From NCBI GenBank assembly GCA_021018995.1, contig CM037587.1, positions 66,917,604 to 66,981,603 on the forward strand: 64,000 nucleotides of DNA, read 5' to 3'. Within the stretch, counting starts at the first letter, position 1. Each line of letters starts with the position of its first letter. Shown piece by piece: positions 32,406-45,094 of this stretch. The notes below the pieces were generated by a model. It saw only the letters and a list, made by a program, of their open reading frames with translations, had not been told where the DNA came from and searched no databases. The stretch comes from Chloranthus sessilifolius. Lineage: Eukaryota > Streptophyta > Magnoliopsida > Chloranthales > Chloranthaceae. Made by a program: the position numbers and the translations under genes.

Positions 32406-34863
32406 CGTCACACCTATTTTGACAAACCTATATCGCCTAAAACATGAATGCAAACAAAGCATCTCTCTCATCCGAGATTAACCAAATTGAGAGGGATCGA
32501 GGACCCTGAAATAAACTATCCAATATGTCCCACCAAGCGGACGTCCTGAGTCAGACTCTACTTAAGGAACTGATGCTGTACCATAACACAAGAGTATAAA
32601 AAAATAAAAAAATAAATATAAAAACAAAAAATATATAAATATATATATATATACATATATATATACATATGTCATTTGCCCAGCAATATCTCTAACTTAT
32701 AACTCTTACCTGACCGAGAACTTGATGTCAGGGAGCTGGTGCTAAGGAAAAAGTGCCTATACAACCATCTCGCCTAGAGGAAATCAAACCCATATAGGAA
32801 ATACTTATATTAATTCAGCAATATGCCCAAGAAATAGCCACAGGGAAAGAACTTTATGACCCTTAGAATCATAACTCAATGACCATCATGTCTCGTAGCC
32901 TAAACAAACATACTTATGTACTTATCATCCTCGCAGTCATCACAAGGCATCCACTAGTCATAGGTCATTATTTTCGAAATCATTTTGGGAATCATTTGAC
33001 TCATTGACCACCCCTCCTACTCGGGCAAATTGATCGAAAGGACTAGTGGATCATGAAACTCTCTTTCTGAAATATATAAAACTCTAGATTCTCATACACC
33101 CTTCCAGCCATTGGAGTCGATGATAGAGTAGAAAAAATGAAAATGTAAGGTTCCATCAAACCTCACAATTCTTGCGTTAGCAGGTTGTTTTAAAAAAATA
33201 TATATAGAAAAGAAGCACAATCGAGCGAGAGCAATACGATGAATGAACAGTCAATGATTTTAGGGAAGCATAAGAAAATTGTGGGGGCATTCCTGGTAAT
33301 CCTATCAGGAAGATATAAGCAAGCCGTGAGGGCAACATTGACATCTTCACACTACTAGATCTCGTCGTACGGTGGCAGGAAGAGGACAAAACTCCTACTA
33401 ATTATAGAATTTGAGAATTTGATGGTACTGGATCATGACTTAGAGCTCAATTATGGCACCGCATTATCCACCAGAGAAGAAAGTAGTTGACTACTATTTC
33501 AAAATTTGGTTGAGTAAGAAGCTATACCCTCAGATCGATAAACCTTACCTCCTCTTCACCTTTAATTTTCTTTTAGGACAATGAGTCAAATGAATTTTTA
33601 AAATCTCTTTGAAATGAAATCGAAAACTTTCAAATGCCAAATGATGTAATCACTGATTATCTACCATTCACCTCAATCTTATTAAAAGCTACGATACATG
33701 ATGATCGTTCAACACTTATAAAATCGAGCCCAACATGTGGCCGAAATAATCAAACTACTTCCCAACATGGGAGCATCACCAATACACTCCAAGACATCTG
33801 TGAGGCAGATAAAAGTCCCACCGTCACTTGACACTGGGGCATTTTTTTAAGAGCGTTAGCACCTTGATAGCGATACTCAGGTTATAAGACCGATACACTA
33901 AACTAGGGCATTTTTTTAATTTTCAATTTAGTTTTTGCTTTTCCACCTCAAATACCCCAAACAGGGGCATTTTTTTTTTATTTTTTTAGTTTACTTTTTT
34001 GCCATGGGACCCCAAAATGAACACATTAAATCGAACAACAGATATACACCCAAAAAATAAACACCATACTCTAACACTATTCATTCTCCCTCCAACATAA
34101 CCCAACCAATACACCACAATAAACATAAATAAACATAAATGAAACACACAACAATAAATATAAGCAAACATAAATAAAACAAATACGATAAACAAAACAC
34201 TTTAGACTGTAAATATGGGATTCACCCCCTTCACCTTAATAAAATCAAAGCTCCTTAAGTCTAAAAAAAATGAATGATGAAAAATAAATGCCCATTCAAA
34301 CCAAGCACGGAAACAAATGCAATAAAGAACTCTTTATTTATTTAATGAAAATTTATACAATATCACCGGAGGCATACCTCCTGAACATATAACCCAAAAC
34401 GAAAACCTAAAAAACCAAACATACAACCCAAAATGAAAACCGAGCTCCAAACTGAGATAAAGCGAGGAGCAACATCTGACCGGAATGTCCAATCGGAGGC
34501 TATGTCCAATCGGAGGCTTCAGGCAGAATGGTTGGGGAACACATCCCTCCACTTGTTGCTCTGACTCTTTTGCCATCTTCACCTCCTCCGCCATCGCCTG
34601 CTCAACGCAACCTTCACTGCTTCGTAAAAGGGATCAATGTGCAGACCGGTCTCCTCTTTCCCAACATTGCCCATTCCCAAAATCACGACATCACAAAGCA
34701 CCACCTCAGGCTTAAGATCACGCAAAACGATGGATACCGGAAGAAACGACATCAAAATCAAACGATTAGATCGCACGATATCGCACAAACACTAATATCC
34801 GAGCATAAGAAATTAGGAAAAGTCAACAGAACTGAAGCATAAGAAGAGTGAAAACTCTCCCCC

Positions 34864-34870
34864 TTATATA
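34864..34870 (-). promoter_or_regulatory. Possible minus-strand TATA in O1 interior
   Basis: On the minus strand this reads TATATAAGGGGGAGAG. Upstream GCGCG/ATTA-rich text resembles the sequence before TATA box 1 of the O1 LTR. It may be a relic of an inverted Tat-like LTR. LTR ends were not found. Confidence 0.3.
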
Positions 34871-36489
34871 GAACACGGCCTAATCATGCGCTCGAAATCC
34901 GGCGCGCAATTCAATCACGCGCCACCCTATAAACTCGTAATCCTCGTAATCCCAATCGCATGCAACATATCAAACGTGTAATCAAACTTTCGTCCGCCCA
35001 AAGGACGCGACGCTCCAATCCCGGGCCTTGATAAGAGTGCGCAATACGAAAGGTCGTCCGCACAGTGATATGGTGATGCTTCAATCACGCCCTCTAATCA
35101 GAGCGTGTAATGGGATTAAATGCTCCAATTCAAACTCATAATTGACCCCTTCAAACCCCCAGTCACGCGCTTCCAAACAGGAGCGTAATTTGATTAAACG
35201 CCCTAAAATAGGCGCGCAATACCTAACTTAAAACTTACACATCTCCACCCTTTGCCCCCATCTCGGTCAGGATCCTTCTCCCATCTCCCATCACAAAGGA
35301 AGCATTGACCGCACCCCCTGTCCCATCATGACGGGACACACATATCGCAACACAAATTAACATACCCAATCGCGACACAGTTAAAGCAAAGAGCACGTTA
35401 CTTATCCCATCATGATCCTTCTCCCACGTCCCATCGTATCTCAAACACAAAAAATCCCACTAGGATCTAAATGCCCCTATCAAGCCTACAACCAGTAATC
35501 CCCCAACATCTTAACGCAGACCCCAAATGCCCCATCACGTCTATGATCCACTATGACAGAAAGGAAGAGAAAAGACTTTCTCGCATCTCATCTTAGCCTG
35601 CAACCACCGGGACTCATCCCAGCATGCAACCATAACGGGAAAGACCATTATGTCCCATCGCAACACTCACTCCCCCAAGACATTGCATCATGGCAATGGC
35701 CACCAAGTCCCTACTGCAGCAGAAATAAAGAAAAGAAAGAAAACCCTCTGAACTTTCCATCACGACATCACTACGACAATCGATCAGTCCCATCGCGGGC
35801 TACACAGGTAAGCATCACCACTTCAGGTAAGTATCATCCTCTCTTTTACTCAATATTGCTTCTGATATATATATAGTTAGCTATGATTAAGTCAAATATT
35901 TTCAAAACTCGTCTCTCTCGACTCGCGAATCACTGTAGTCCTCTCATAAGAGATAATAATCAACATTCGTCGAGAAGGTTAGACGGAGTATCCAGCATAC
36001 CAAGTATCGTCTCGACAACCACATAAATGGTCGGGTCCACAAATCCCGTACCGGTGGGTCTGCTCAGCGATGTCTCGGAAGCCACGCTTTCCGAAGATTT
36101 ACCACCGAATTGATTTTAAGTTAAAAATCCAAAAATTTCAAAACCCTTTACCTTTAAAACTAAAACAAAAAAAAATAAAACAACAAAAAAAAGAAACCAA
36201 AATAATAATAAATAAAGAGACCTTTTACCTACCAAAATTCATCTCATTCATCACTTACCCAAACCAGCCATTCCCCTTAGGAAACCGAGCAACGAGTATA
36301 TTTAATCTAAGAACTTACAAATGCTATTAGAAAAAGAATGCCTGACGCGCATTGGTGTGAGCAATGACCTGCCCAGTCTGACATAACTTGCGAAAGCCTT
36401 TGCGATTATATAATATTATATCTTATTATCGGTCTTTGGACCTTATTTATGGACGTTTATATGATGCCCCCCGATACCTCGACTGCATC

Positions 36490-36740
36490 ATATCTCTCTG
36501 TTTGACTGCCCCTTGCAGTAGGTCGCGACATGCGGCGGGATGCCCCTTGCACCCACAGATTAGGATATGGTGATTCTCCTTTCTGTTTGACTGTCACTCG
36601 TAGCAGGTCGCGACACATGACGGGATGCCCCTTACACCTACAGATTAGGATACGGTGAGTTCCCCCGTCGACTGTTTATGACAGCTGGTCGCGATACACA
36701 ACGGGATCACTTGCATCCACGACATGGAATATGCCTTTCG
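36490..36740. repeat. ~83-bp tandem repeats
   Basis: Nearly three units carry GGTCGCGACA at 36521, 36606 and (GGTCGCGATA) 36687, each followed by CGGGAT and CAC/CCACAGATTAGGATA text. It lies just inside the O1 3' LTR. Confidence 0.7.
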
Positions 36741-39387
36741 ACAACTACCACTAGGCCCAAGAATGCTCCATCTTAGCTTGTGCTGATAGATAAGAAAGCC
36801 AAGCATGTTATGTCAGTATCTCCAGTTCACATTGTGATTTCTCAGAGAAATGAGAAGACACCTCGAATGAGGGGTGTCTACTTCTTCGACGCGTTCTTAC
36901 TTTGCAAGAGCGCGCTGAAGAGGGACATTTGTAGACACCCCCATTTTGCTCTCTTGAAATATATAAAGTCATTCGGTCAACCTTTGACCTCAACTGTGAC
37001 TCTTCAGAAAGGACTTACCTTCTCCGAGGGTTTCCAAACCCTAACGTGGGAACCATATGCTGGACACAAGCTGAAACAATAGCTCTGTGGCTCAGGCCCC
37101 ATGACCCTAACATGAGAATCATATGCTGAAACAATAGTGTATGGCTGAACGCTAGCTGAAATAATAGCTCTGTGGTTTAGATCCCATAAAGGAGGGGACC
37201 ATATGCTGAAACAATAGTATATGGCTGAACACAGGCTGAAATAATAACTTCGTGGCTCAGACCCTTTAACCCTAATTTGGAAACCATATGCTGAAATAAT
37301 AGTATATGGATGAAGACAAGCTGAAACAATAGCTCTGTGGCTCAGACCCCCTAACCCTAATGCAGGGACCATGTACTGAAACAATAGTATATGGCTGAAC
37401 ACAGGTTAAAATAATAGCTCTGTGGCTTAGATCCCAATGTAGGGAGACTATATACTAAAACAATAGTATATAGTCAAAATACAAACTGAAATAATAGTCT
37501 TGCATTTCAGACCTGACCAGACCCGAGACATACCTCGAATTACGCATCTTAAACCAGGAGTGTAATCTTATTACACGCCACATCACCAGCGCGCAATAAG
37601 TCCCTTCCAGACTAAATTACCTTTCTTTTGACCGCCTCGAGACTTGATTGCACGCTCCACTCGGAACGTGCAATCTGATTAAGCACCATATCACCAGCGC
37701 GCAATTGGTCTGTCCCCGACCTAGTCTCCCAACCCTTGACTGCCAAAATTCCATGATTAAGCGCTAGATTTGAAATGCTTAATTGGATTGCGTACGCCAA
37801 ATGAGGCACTTAATTAGTCCTAACATGATTAGAACTAGGAAACTCGACTGAGCCAGTCAACCGGTCGCTCATTGAGTCCGTGACCGACTCAAAGTGGTTA
37901 AGCGCCTGTAATTCGGAGCGCAATTCAATTAAATGCCTAGATTAAGGCGCGTAATTGGAATTAACAAGCTAATTAAGCGCAGCCCACAAGGCGAGTAATT
38001 AGCAAAACACCTATAAATAGAACCTTTTACCTCGACCCTAGAGACACAAATTTTTTTCTCTCTTCCAAGCTTAGGGATTTCGAGATTCTCTCTTCGGCAT
38101 CCGGCTTTAGGTAATTTTTAGTTCTAGGGTTTTTTTAATTCTTAGATCTTAGGTTCTAGATCTTAGATTCTTCTATAGTTCTTAATTCTTATTTTTAATC
38201 TCTGGTTCTAGTTCTTAGGTTCTAGAGTCAGTCTTTTTTTAGGTCTTAGTTCTTAGGTTCTTAAGTTCTTGATCTTAGATTCTTCTATAGTTCTTAATTC
38301 TATGTTCTGATTTCAGTCCTTAGTTTATGGTCCCAACCTTCCCAATTGTCAATCCCGTCACTTTTATATTTGACATATTTTTAAGACATCAAATGAAGTT
38401 GGATTGATATGAAATTTGTCACGCTTGAAAGCTTATCGAAGTAGCTTTCCAATAAGCTAAAAAATGCTCAATTCTGATATGTATCGAAGAAGTTATGGTC
38501 AGTTTTCGGAAGCTACGCAAAATGTGATTTTTTCAAAACTCCTAGTTGAGATAGGATTAGCCTCTATTATATTATCTTATAAAATAGGATTCGTCTCTTT
38601 TATTAGAAATAGGACTTTACTTTATTATTTTAGAAGAGCTAGGAATTAGAGTTACACTAGGACTTCTAGTAAAAAACCTATAAATAGACTTTTACCCCTA
38701 GCCATTCTCTACATAATTCCCTTTACACAACTTCCTCTACACAATTTTCCTCTATACAATTTTCCTTTACACAATTTCCCTCTACACAATTTCCCTCTAT
38801 ATAATTTCCTTCTGCACGATTTACACGATTCTTCAGGTAATTCTTTCGTTCTTAATCTCTGGTTCTAGTTTTTAGATTCTAGAACTAGTCTCTTTTTTAG
38901 GTTGTAGTTGTGACAGCCCGAATTTTGGCCCCCCAAAATCCGTGCCATCAGCACGACCCTCAAGGCTGTGCCCATGAAACCTTTACGATACATTGGTATA
39001 TACAAGCCAAAACTTTAATTTGGGCGCACGCATCTACTCTAAATGAGTTCTCATATATAAAAATAGTTATGGTCCCTAAAGGCAGTCCTTGTCCCATGCT
39101 AATTCATGGGCATAAGAACTTACCCAAACCATTGGATAATTGTTCATCCCAAATGTTTTATCAAAAGCATACGGTATTTAATTACATTCAATAAAGAGGC
39201 TTGATATACCAAGCCGTATCTAATACTCTCTACTCACTCTCAAAGTACGTAATGGGTCTCCTAGAAGAATTCCTCAGGAGGAGGCTCTGACTCCTCAGTG
39301 GGCACGTAGTCTGAATCCCCTGGATCAAAGTCTCCAGAAGTCCTTGTTGCCGCTAGTCTTGAACCTGTGACGTATAGTCTAAGGGGT

Positions 39388-39404
39388 GAGCTACATCCTA
39401 GCTC
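39388..39404 (-). other. Conserved LTR hairpin in S1
   Basis: On the minus strand GAGCTA-GGATG-TAGCTC is followed by CACCCCTTAGACTATACGTC. It differs from R1 by one base in that 20-base tail, although the LTRs are otherwise diverged. Confidence 0.65.
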
Positions 39405-40355
39405 AATAGGGAAACAAAGTGAACATATAGATTAAATCTCACTTATATGTGTTAGCAGTTTTGAAAGCACAATTTACTAGATATCACTTTTAAACAAAAC
39501 AATTGATATAACTGGAATATCTAAAATGGACACAGCTGATTTCCTTTCATGGAGTTGTTTGTTTTCATCTTATTGGTTTAGTTATAAATTCGGCCTAATC
39601 ACTTAAACCTTTAACTTAAATAATCCCCGAGCAATATAGCATCGAGCCCCGATGGAATACCCACCATTGTCGTCTACTAGACAATTGTTATATGCATTCC
39701 CTAGGAATACTGCCCAGGCCCCTTTCTCATAGGTGGCGGGGTCTATTATCAAATCTACATCCCTGGGATGTGCTATATGGATATGTCGCCGTACCGGTCA
39801 CGGATATCCTGCCGCGTCAGTCGTAGGTATCCCGCCACGTCGGTGGGGTATTCTAATCAAACCTCAAATAACAAAAATATCATTGTCCTTTACATATAGT
39901 TATTCACCGTGACTTGTGCTAATTTTTAGTACATTAGGCCTTATCATTATGCTTTAGTTTCACGGTTTGTTTTTATCTGTATCCCTGGGATACTACTGAT
40001 TTAATACATCATTTAGATGCCCACATTACAATATTACGTCCCCTAGGGACTTCATGATTTCACCTTGAAGCTTACGCACACACCCCTTTTTTTGAAAGAT
40101 CATACAATACTCAACTTTTTAATTGAAATACACTACATATATGAGTCGACGAAATAAAGTAATGTTTCAAGAATATTCCCTACCTCAACGAAATTTCAAT
40201 GCACACTTTCTCATAGAGGTTTACACTTCACAATTCTACGTCAAACCTACATTTCATGTATTTAGAATATGCTTAGAAAGGTTACTAGAATCATTGGAGC
40301 GCATAGCCTCCATGTTTCTACACCAATAATTTCAAGAACTGAGTGGTGCCTCGCG

Positions 40356-40605
40356 CGAGCGAGCACAAATCCTCGCTCGAGCGGTCACTTGACCTCGCTC
40401 GAGCGGCCACTTGACCTCGCTCGAGTGGTTAAATCGAGATCGCTCGAGCGATTAAAACGAGCCGCCCGAAGCTTTACTGGAGACCTCGCTCGAGCGAGCT
40501 TCCCCTTTATTTTGGGAACCGCTCGAGCGAGCCCAGAGCTATATTTTTATAATTTGTCCTCGTTCGAGCGAGCCCTTTAGACCGCTCGAGCGAGGAGCGA
40601 TAATT
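40356..40605. repeat. CTCGAGCG palindrome cluster, S1
   Basis: Eight or more copies of CGCTCGAGCG-like text occur in 250 bp, for example ATCGCTCGAGCGAT at about 40440. The spacing is irregular. Confidence 0.85.
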
Positions 40606-41999
40606 TTTACTCCTCGATCTATTCGAGAAAACTATTTCTCCCTTCATTCAGACCTTAATATCATTAAAAATCATTCAACCAACATTCTATCCATTATTTA
40701 AAACATGCCTAAGCATTTATCATGCATTTAACATACCTTCAACGATAGGTCTCGCACAAGTTCAATCCACGATTCAAAACTCTATTAGACGAAAAGATCT
40801 CCAAGGTTCCTCCTCCAACCTTTTCTCCAGATCTTCCATCGATTTAAGTCCCAACAAAACCCTAGTTCTTTACTAGGCTCTTCTTTTCTTTCTCTCTATT
40901 TAGGCTAGAATTGAGTTACGTATGGGGCTCTTCTCTCCTCTCTCTTTCACTTATATACATATACGTTAGGGAATGCTAGTGTGTTTCCCACATACACACA
41001 TAGTGTATACATGTTAGTTTTGGTTTCCTTGTGAAACACACATACATGTGTATGGTGCATGACGTGCACGATTCCCAAAAATTTGGGGTTGTGACAGTAG
41101 TTCTTAGGCTCTAGAACTGGTCTTTAATCTCACGATCTAAATTTTCCTAATTTCAATCCTGATTTTAGTCCTTAGATTGTAGCTCTAGTCTTAATTCTAA
41201 ATCCTAAAGTCCGCTTTATAACTTTAGTTCTCAATTCCTTTTTTTTAGCCCTAAAATTTTAGCCCCCAAATACCAATCATCAATCTCTCAACCTATAAAA
41301 AATATTACTTTATAATTTAAATTCAGTCTCTCTCAAATTTAGCCACCCGATTTGCCCAAGGGAGCTTACGGAAGGTACTCGGGAACGGGGCCGATCCTCC
41401 TTAGCATAGAGGGCCCAAACTTTTTTTTTTTCTTTTTTTCTAATTAATTTGATTTCTAATTAAAATTAAGATATTTAAATTAATTACACTTCTAATAAGA
41501 TTAGGAGACTTAATTAATTAAACCTCTAATAGGATTAAGATATTTACATTAATTAGACTTCTACTAGAATTAGGAGACCTTTTTTAATCAGACTCCCAGT
41601 AGGATTAGGAAACTAAATCAATCAGACTCCCAGTAGGATTAGGAGACCAAGTTAAATAAAATCCCAGCAAGAATAGAAAAACTAAACCAGTTCGACTAAA
41701 GGCAACCCACAACTGCTGACGTTCGCCGGTGGACAATTCAGTAAAGGATTTCAACCTGCAAGCCCCCGCTCCCCTTAAAGCATGATCAGTGATGCGTTGC
41801 AGTGTCAATAAATATCTACAACTAGCGATCGCATCTTCTCAGGTATTCTTTATTTAGAATTCGTCTCTTTAATTTCACTATTGAATATTTCCTAATTTAT
41901 TACTCCATCTCCGCCTTTGCCAGAGTCCACTTAGACTGAATTGGGCCACTCTTTTCGGGGACCGAAAGGAACCCAGAAAAAGCGCGTACCAACACCGCT

Positions 42000-42316
42000 G
42001 TTGACCAGACCTCTCATCTCTCCTCCAAGTACCAGAATTGCTCCACCACCCATCTTTCACTCTTGCCACTTTGATTAGTAGCTCAAACTCAACATTCCGC
42101 ACCTGGAAAAGTGTAGATTGATCCATTGTGAAGCTGCAAATTAAAAACCCTAGCTTTGGGGGTAAGTTTTTAATCTTTGTACACATCTTCTTTGTCAGCT
42201 AATCATCCTAGGTTGTAGTGGAAAGTTTGGGATGAATTTTTTATTGATAAACATCAGTTGAGTTGTAGCTACCTAGGGTTTTAGTTTCAAGAGCTATAAT
42301 CTAGGTGTTTGGATAA
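42000..42316 (+). other. A1 spacer/leader before ORF3 (right part)
   Basis: This continues 25243-26045 after O1. GGGGGTAAGTTT (about 42160) looks like a splice donor and TTTTAGTTTCAAG (about 42280) like an acceptor, so ORF3 could be read from a spliced RNA. This is inference. Confidence 0.35.
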
Positions 42317-44029
42317 ATGGCTGATAAATCCTCATTTGTGGAAAACCTAGATGCCCTGTTAAACCCTCCACCAACAGACCTTCCCACTGCCACAAGGAAA
42401 TCAGTGAGGATTGTTGAATCTTCCATTATGGAGGCCACTGATGCCCCTGTACCCCAAACTGAGAATCCTAAGGAAAGGGTTGCACCAAAGAAGAGGGCTA
42501 GGTCTGTTACCAAGAGCCCTAAAAAATCCAAGAAGCAAAAGAAGGGTAAGGAGGTGGTTCCCGAGAATAACCCTTTGACCACTCCCAGTGATTTCATGGC
42601 TACCATCAAATTGGAGCCTGACACTGCCTTTTATAAGGAATTTTTTGAGAAGGAGCCTTTGGCTGCTCCATCCATAGATTTCTTGAAGAAGGTGTCCTTG
42701 GTACCCTGCTGAAACGCCCCTATGAATTGGTGTACCCTATCTTAGTTCAATTGTTCTACCAGAACATTAGGGTGAAGAAATCTGACAAGGGACACCCTGT
42801 GCTGTTAATTTTAGTTGATGACTTTGAGATGATAGTGAGCACATCCGAGATAGCCCTAGCTCTAGGCATACCAGCTCCCTACAACCCAGAATGTACCTTG
42901 GGGGAACTCTGACTGCCCCCAATTATAAGATTGTTGAGAAAATTACAAGAGGGAAGAAGGCTTTTGGAGACTCTATCAAGAGGAGAGACTTGGATCCAAG
43001 CCTATTTTTTATGGATCAAGTTCTGAGGAAGAACATTTTCTGCTCTTGGCACCAACAGGAGAGAAGGGCACCCATAGCGGATGCCATCTACTCCTTCTCT
43101 CAGGGGCATTGCTTCAATGCATCCTAGTTGGTTTTTGAGGGGATGAAGGATATTCATGAAAAGGTCCAGAAGAAATAAAAACCCATGCACTGCCATACTG
43201 CAGGCTAATCACAACTCTGCTAAAGAGGGGGGGTTATCAATTCCAAATGGGGGAACCAATTGAAACCTTGGCCCCTGTGGAATTTGGAAGGAGACTATGG
43301 ACAATCAACATGTCCATGATTGAAAAGAAGGAGAGGAGGTCCGAGACAACACCTACACCGCAAGAAGCAAGAGCTGCTGCTGCCACTATTATAGCAACCA
43401 CTTTGGATCCTCCACCTGCTGCCAGCTCAGCCATCCCACACCCCATTCCATCATCAGTCACCATCCCCACCCCCATGCATACAATTCCATCTTCCTTTCC
43501 TTCCACAACCACCACTCCTATCCCTGCTGCCAGCTCAGTTTAGCAACCTCCACTATCTATACCTGCCCCATATACATCATTTCATCTTTACCACCCTCCA
43601 CACCCACCACTACCAGCCCCATGCCAACTGTTGTGATTTTAATCTTGTTTTACTCGCAAGTGCACGAATCATGATGTAGTCAGTGGGTGTAGAGTACGTG
43701 ATCGTTCCCACAAGGATTGGTTAGAAAATTTAAAAGAGGAGATAGCAATTAATCAAAAGAATTACCACAGATCTAGCACAGTATTTAAACTAATTTTATT
43801 ATTTTGAGAGTTTGGCAGATGAGATAAAGACTAGGTAGTAAAATAAAATCTAAACAATTAATAAAAGATAAGGATTGGGATTCCAAGTCCCCTCATCGTA
43901 GGTTTATCATTCATGCAATACAAATATGTGGATTAAGATATGAGATTATCAAAAGATGTCAATGTGCAAGCACTGGACCTAAACACACATGAGTTATAAA
44001 ATGCTGATATGAGATCAAGGAGATGTATG

Positions 44030-44290
44030 ATTAACATCCCATGAGTGTATGATTAACACTCACACCTCAGATAGCACTCAAAATTCAATCTTTAGGTAAA
44101 TTCCATAATACCGATCTAAGATAAAGGAGATATATAATTAACATCCCATGAGTGTATGATTAACACTCACACCTCGGATGATAATTGGAACTTACTCCTA
44201 GGGTAAAGTCTACACTACCGATCTAAGATCACAGAGATATATGGTTAACATTCCATGAGTGTATGATTAATACTCACACCTCAGATAGTG
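44030..44290. repeat. ~107-bp tandem repeats in S2
   Basis: Three units carry CATGAGTGTATGATTAACAC (third with one change) at about 44040, 44148 and 44254. Confidence 0.8.
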
Positions 44291-44897
44291 GTAGAACTTA
44301 GCCCAAAGAAGACAGTAATTAGATTAAAATCACCATTGCAGGTCTGAAATCATAGGGCATGATTAACTTCTAGATCTCAAATTGCAATCAGATTATATCC
44401 ATATCGATAATAGCATCAGGGTCATTAAAACAATCTCACATCTCAATCTATAGATTTGTATTATTATAAATAAACACCTCGGATGAGGTTTATTGGATCC
44501 TCATCCGCAATGAAACTAGTCACACATGATAGAAATAAATGATAAAATAAAGACAAAAATTGAAATGACATTAAAATACTGTAAAGAATGATCCACAAAA
44601 ATCCACGAAAGCTTTAATCCAACGTGTACAATTCTTTTTTGAATGCAAAAATTAAACTAATCTAAGATCTAAAACCAGGAGATGGAAAGAACAATGCTTG
44701 AAAATAAAAGTGAAAAACTGAAAAAAACTAAAAATGCTAAGGAAAATAAAAGGCTCCCCAAAGGGAGAGACTCCTAACCCTAATTCTAATTTTCCCTTAA
44801 ATAGGATCAAATTTCAAAACCCTACTTTTCCCCCTCAATTTTGAGCTTTAAAAAAAATAGAAAGATTCGGTCCAAAGTCGATTGATCGAGTCTATTG

Positions 44898-44911
44898 CTC
44901 GATGCATCGAG
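44898..44911. repeat. 14-bp palindrome CTCGATGCATCGAG
   Basis: This perfect palindrome is preceded by GTCGATTGATCGAG, 60-70 bp before the shared LTR module. It is the same order as palindromes and module in the R1 LTRs. Confidence 0.7.
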
Positions 44912-44970
44912 TTTCTCAGGTTTTCGTAAAACTCGGCCCAACTCTTCAACAGACATAGCCTCAATAGTTT

Positions 44971-45094
44971 GGTTATAACTTTTTATCCTGAAGTCAGATT
45001 AAAGCGATTGTTATGGTGTTGGAAAGAAGACAACGAGCTCTACAACTTTGGTGTTTTAGAAATTTCATAAATCTAGTATCTTAAAGGTCAAAAT
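44971..45094 (+). other. Shared LTR module in S2
   Basis: TTATAACTTTTTATCCTGAA ... GTGTTGGAAAGAAGACAACG ... CTACAACTTTGGTG ... TTAAAGGTCAAAATT. It aligns along its length with the R1 modules at 4293 and 4681. Confidence 0.6.

Larger units (their letters stand above)
32406..36929 (+). other. O1 internal non-coding region
   Basis: About 4.5 kb where pol would be expected but none is recognisable. It holds an AT microsatellite (about 32638-32672), three GGGGCATTTTTTT blocks about 60-70 bp apart (33836, 33906, 33964), a possible minus-strand promoter near 34865, and ~83-bp tandem repeats at 36490-36740. Short open frames occur on both strands, none with a known domain. It ends in GAAGAGGGACATTT before the 3' LTR. 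Confidence 0.6.
38909..41096 (-). mobile_element. S1: solo LTR, Tekay-related (2188 bp)
   Basis: It has TG...CA ends (TGTGACAGCC ... TTGTGACA) and a 5-bp target duplication, GTAGT (38904-38908 and 41097-41101), inside the O1 3' LTR. Minus orientation is inferred from the conserved hairpin block, which is inverted relative to R1. It contains a cluster of CTCGAGCG palindromes (40356-40605). There is no internal domain, so it is a recombination product. Confidence 0.9.
26051..41994 (+). mobile_element. O1: Tat/Ogre-like large gag-only element
   Basis: This is complete, with LTRs at 26051-28844 and 36930-41994 (the latter split by S1) and target duplication CCGCT (26046-26050 and 41995-41999). 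The 8.1-kb internal region has a primer site, a Tat/Ogre-style gag and a very long low-complexity gag tail, but no protease, reverse transcriptase or integrase. It therefore resembles a LARD (large retrotransposon derivative) and would need enzymes from a relative. Confidence 0.88.
36930..41994 (+). mobile_element. O1 3' LTR, split by S1
   Basis: It starts TGTAGACACCCCC and ends CGCGTACCAACA. Without S1 and one target copy it is about 2.87 kb and collinear with the 5' LTR, including the ~85-bp repeats (37040-37480), both TATAAATAG boxes (38012 and 38679) and the shared module (about 38413-38500, minus). Confidence 0.9.

Noticed and set aside
34334-34594. 86-codon minus-strand frame beginning MAEEVKMAKESEQQ
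   Set aside because: The first 30 residues look protein-like, but there is no homologous domain I can name and the frame sits in non-coding O1 interior. I left it as part of that region.
42317-43127. A true envelope glycoprotein in A1
   Set aside because: I saw no signal peptide, membrane span or glycoprotein pattern. The domain matches the plant ORF3 family of unknown role, so only its position is envelope-like.
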